From Rhodocyclaceae bacterium UBA2271 (lineage in GTDB: Bacteria; Pseudomonadota; Gammaproteobacteria; Burkholderiales; Rhodocyclaceae), in NCBI GenBank assembly GCA_002347405.1, contig DDXB01000049.1, forward strand, positions 1 through 14,075: a DNA stretch of 14,075 nt, given 5' to 3'. The position numbers and the translations under genes were made by a program. The notes beneath the pieces were generated by a model. The model worked only from the letters and a program-made list of their open reading frames with translations. It was not told the DNA's origin and searched no databases. The number at the start of each line of letters is the position of its first letter. Positions within the stretch are counted from its first letter, which is position 1. Positions 12,405 to 14,075 of the stretch are shown here, piece by piece.

Positions 12405-13034
12405 GTGGCCCGCAATCTAGATCCAAAATGCCGTCAGTGTCGCCGTGAGGGAGAGAAGCTCTTTCTCAAAGGCGAAAAGTGCTTCACTGACAAGTGTTCT
12501 ATTGAACGTCGTTCCTATGCGCCTGGTCAACATGGCCAGAAATCAGGCCAGCGCCTTTCAGGTTACGGTCAGCAGTTGCGCGAGAAACAAAAAATTCGCC
12601 GTCTGTATGGTGTGCTTGAGCGTCAGTTCCGCAAGGTTTTTGCTGAAGCTAGTCGTCGCAAGGGGCAAACTGGTGAAAACCTGTTGCAATTGCTTGAAGG
12701 CCGCCTTGACTCGGTTACCTACCGGATGGGGTTTGGTGCTTCCCGTGCCGAATCACGGCAGATCGTTCGCCACAATGGCATTCTGGTCAACGGCAAGCGC
12801 GTCAATATTCCATCGTTCAACGTCAGTCCGGGTGACACTATTCAGCTGACCGAGGCCGCTCGTTTGCATTTGCGCACCAAAGCCGCCTTGGAAGCTGCCG
12901 AGTCGCGTGGTTTCCCTGCGTGGATCGAGGTTGACATCAAGGCTGGCAAAGGCACATTCAAAGCTTATCCGGCTCGTGACGAACTGCCACCTTCCATCAA
13001 GGAAGGTCTTGTGGTCGAGTTGTATTCGCGTTAA
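12405..13034 (+). CDS. rpsD: 30S ribosomal protein S4 (four-cysteine, zinc-type)
   Basis: S4 nucleates 30S assembly, shapes the mRNA entry channel and in E. coli represses the alpha operon. The 209-residue product (E. coli 206) has the S4 RNA-binding domain at about 98-160 with GRLDSVTYRMGFGASRAESRQIV and a second conserved block GQQLREKQKIRRLYGVLERQFRK. Unlike E. coli S4, the N-terminus contains Cys9, Cys12, Cys26 and Cys31 (C-x2-C-x13-C-x4-C), the zinc-binding pattern known from Thermus S4. The start is GTG 12405, with AAGGAG at 12390-12395, nine bases upstream. A GC-rich hairpin follows the stop. Confidence 0.97.
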   Translation: MARNLDPKCRQCRREGEKLFLKGEKCFTDKCSIERRSYAPGQHGQKSGQRLSGYGQQLREKQKIRRLYGVLERQFRKVFAEASRRKGQTGENLLQLLEGRLDSVTYRMGFGASRAESRQIVRHNGILVNGKRVNIPSFNVSPGDTIQLTEAARLHLRTKAALEAAESRGFPAWIEVDIKAGKGTFKAYPARDELPPSIKEGLVVELYSR

Positions 13035-13045
13035 TTCCATTCTCT

Positions 13046-13076
13046 TGCGCCTGGGGGCATTTCGCCCGCGGGCGCA
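13046..13076 (+). promoter_or_regulatory. GC-rich hairpin between rpsD and rpoA
   Basis: TGCGCC (13046-13051) pairs with GGCGCA (13071-13076); the stem continues with a U-G and a G-C pair, one G-G mismatch, then GGGC (13055-13058) with GCCC (13064-13067) around the loop ATTTC. The following sequence (TTTGTCTATTTG) is only moderately T-rich, so this is a weak terminator or attenuator at most. It ends about 11 bases before the rpoA Shine-Dalgarno GAGGA (13088-13092) and could modulate rpoA relative to the ribosomal genes. Confidence 0.55.
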
Positions 13077-13098
13077 TTTGTCTATTTGAGGAACGAAG

Positions 13099-14075
13099 AT
13101 GCAAAGTCACGCGCTTCTAAAACCCCGCATCATCGACGTTCAGGCGCTCTCGCCACTGCATGCCCGAGTTGTCATGGAACCTTTTGAGCGAGGCTATGGC
13201 CACACTCTGGGTAATGCGCTGCGCCGCATTCTCCTGTCGTCGATGCCCGGTGCTGCTGTAACCGAGATGACCATCGACGGCGTGCTGCATGAGTATTCGA
13301 CGCTGGAAGGTGTCCGCGAAGATGTCGTTGACATCATGCTCAACCTGAAGGGCGTGGTGATGCGCCTGCACAATCGGGGCGAAACCATTCTGACCCTGTC
13401 AAAAAAAGGTGATGGGGAAGAAACGATTGTTACGGCAGCTGATATCCAGGCCAACCATGACATCGAAATCATCAACCCGGATCATGTTATCGCGCATCTG
13501 GCACCCGGTGGCAAGCTTGACATGCAGATCAAGGTCGAGGCAGGGCGCGGTTATGTGCCGGCAAATGTGCGCACTTCCTCTAAGGAAAGCAAGAGTATTG
13601 GCCGTATTTTGGTGGACGCCTCGTTCAGTCCGGTCCGTCGTGTCAGCTATCAGGTTGAAGCTGCCCGTGTCGAACAGCGCACCGACCTCGACAAGTTGAT
13701 TATTGATATCGAAACCAACGGCGCCATTGACCCTGAAGAATCCATCCGCTACGCCGCCAGCATTCTGATGGACCAGTTGTCGGTATTTTCAGATCTCGAA
13801 GGTACGCCGATCTCTATCGAGCAACCCAAGCAATCCACGGTTGACCCCATCCTGCTGCGGCCGGTAGACGATCTTGAGTTGACGGTTCGCTCCGCCAACT
13901 GCCTGAAGGCCGAGAACATTTACTACATCGGCGATCTGATCCAGCGCACCGAGACGGAGTTGCTGAAGACGCCAAATCTCGGCCGCAAGTCACTCAACGA
14001 AATCAAAGAAGTTCTGGCTTCGCGTGGCCTGACACTGGGAATGAAGCTGGAAAACTGGCCACCCGCCGGTTTGGA
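13099..14075 (+). CDS. rpoA: RNA polymerase alpha subunit (3' end cut by window)
   Basis: Alpha dimerises to start RNA polymerase assembly and its C-terminal domain binds UP elements and activators. 325 codons are visible and the frame is open to the window end; E. coli alpha has 329, so only a few codons are missing. The N-terminal domain has EPFERGYGHTLGNALRRILLSS (about 28-48), the dimer and beta/beta' contact region. The C-terminal domain begins near residue 250, with RSANCLKAENI; Arg264, Asn267, Cys268, Lys270, Gly295, Lys297, Ser298 and Glu301 match the E. coli DNA-binding set (Arg265 and others). GAGGA at 13088-13092 sets ATG 13099. rplQ would be expected next. Confidence 0.97.
   Translation, partial: MQSHALLKPRIIDVQALSPLHARVVMEPFERGYGHTLGNALRRILLSSMPGAAVTEMTIDGVLHEYSTLEGVREDVVDIMLNLKGVVMRLHNRGETILTLSKKGDGEETIVTAADIQANHDIEIINPDHVIAHLAPGGKLDMQIKVEAGRGYVPANVRTSSKESKSIGRILVDASFSPVRRVSYQVEAARVEQRTDLDKLIIDIETNGAIDPEESIRYAASILMDQLSVFSDLEGTPISIEQPKQSTVDPILLRPVDDLELTVRSANCLKAENIYYIGDLIQRTETELLKTPNLGRKSLNEIKEVLASRGLTLGMKLENWPPAGL

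Noticed and set aside
1..14075. New mobile, defence or biosynthetic system
   Set aside because: Every gene is a standard member of the S10-spc-alpha cluster in its expected order; there are no insertion-sequence ends, CRISPR repeats, tRNA genes or foreign insertions visible.

Overview
This window is a stretch of the conserved bacterial S10-spc-alpha ribosomal protein cluster, read entirely on the + strand. It starts at the last codons of tuf (EF-Tu) and ends inside the last codons of rpoA. The organism is most likely a betaproteobacterium. The evidence is that infA lies between secY and rpmJ, L36 ends in a TDPRHKQRQG-type tail, L22 starts METNAILRG, and SecY starts MANAT from a GTG. Ribosomal protein S4 carries the four-cysteine N-terminus that I associate with some betaproteobacterial lineages (Nitrosomonadales/Rhodocyclales-like). 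The family-level placement is inference.

Layout. (1) 1-120: tuf tail, a strong intrinsic terminator, and a short leader before rpsJ. (2) 121-5406: S10 operon rpsJ-rplC-rplD-rplW-rplB-rpsS-rplV-rpsC-rplP-rpmC-rpsQ, tightly packed with several 1-4 bp overlaps; the one large gap (131 bp, rpsJ-rplC) holds a hairpin and a 12-codon mini-ORF. (3) 5407-5581: spc promoter region with a near-consensus sigma70 promoter. (4) 5582-11451: spc operon rplN-rplX-rplE-rpsN-rpsH-rplF-rplR-rpsE-rpmD-rplO-secY-infA-rpmJ. (5) 11448-11595: alpha operon promoter, whose -35 overlaps the rpmJ stop codon, and its leader. (6) 11596-14075: alpha operon rpsM-rpsK-rpsD-rpoA (rpoA cut off by the window end); a GC-rich hairpin separates rpsD from rpoA.

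Together these genes make much of the large and small ribosomal subunits, the SecY channel (used co-translationally by ribosomes), initiation factor IF1 and the RNA polymerase alpha subunit, so translation, secretion and transcription capacity are set from one locus. I see no tRNA, rRNA, mobile element, CRISPR array, pseudogene or inserted foreign gene, and no new multi-gene system. The points worth a second look are mostly regulatory (leaders, attenuator-like hairpins, mini-ORFs) plus two protein oddities: a roughly 90-residue charged C-terminal tail on S3, and an uneven zinc-site pattern (S4 and L36 cysteine-rich, S14 half-decayed).
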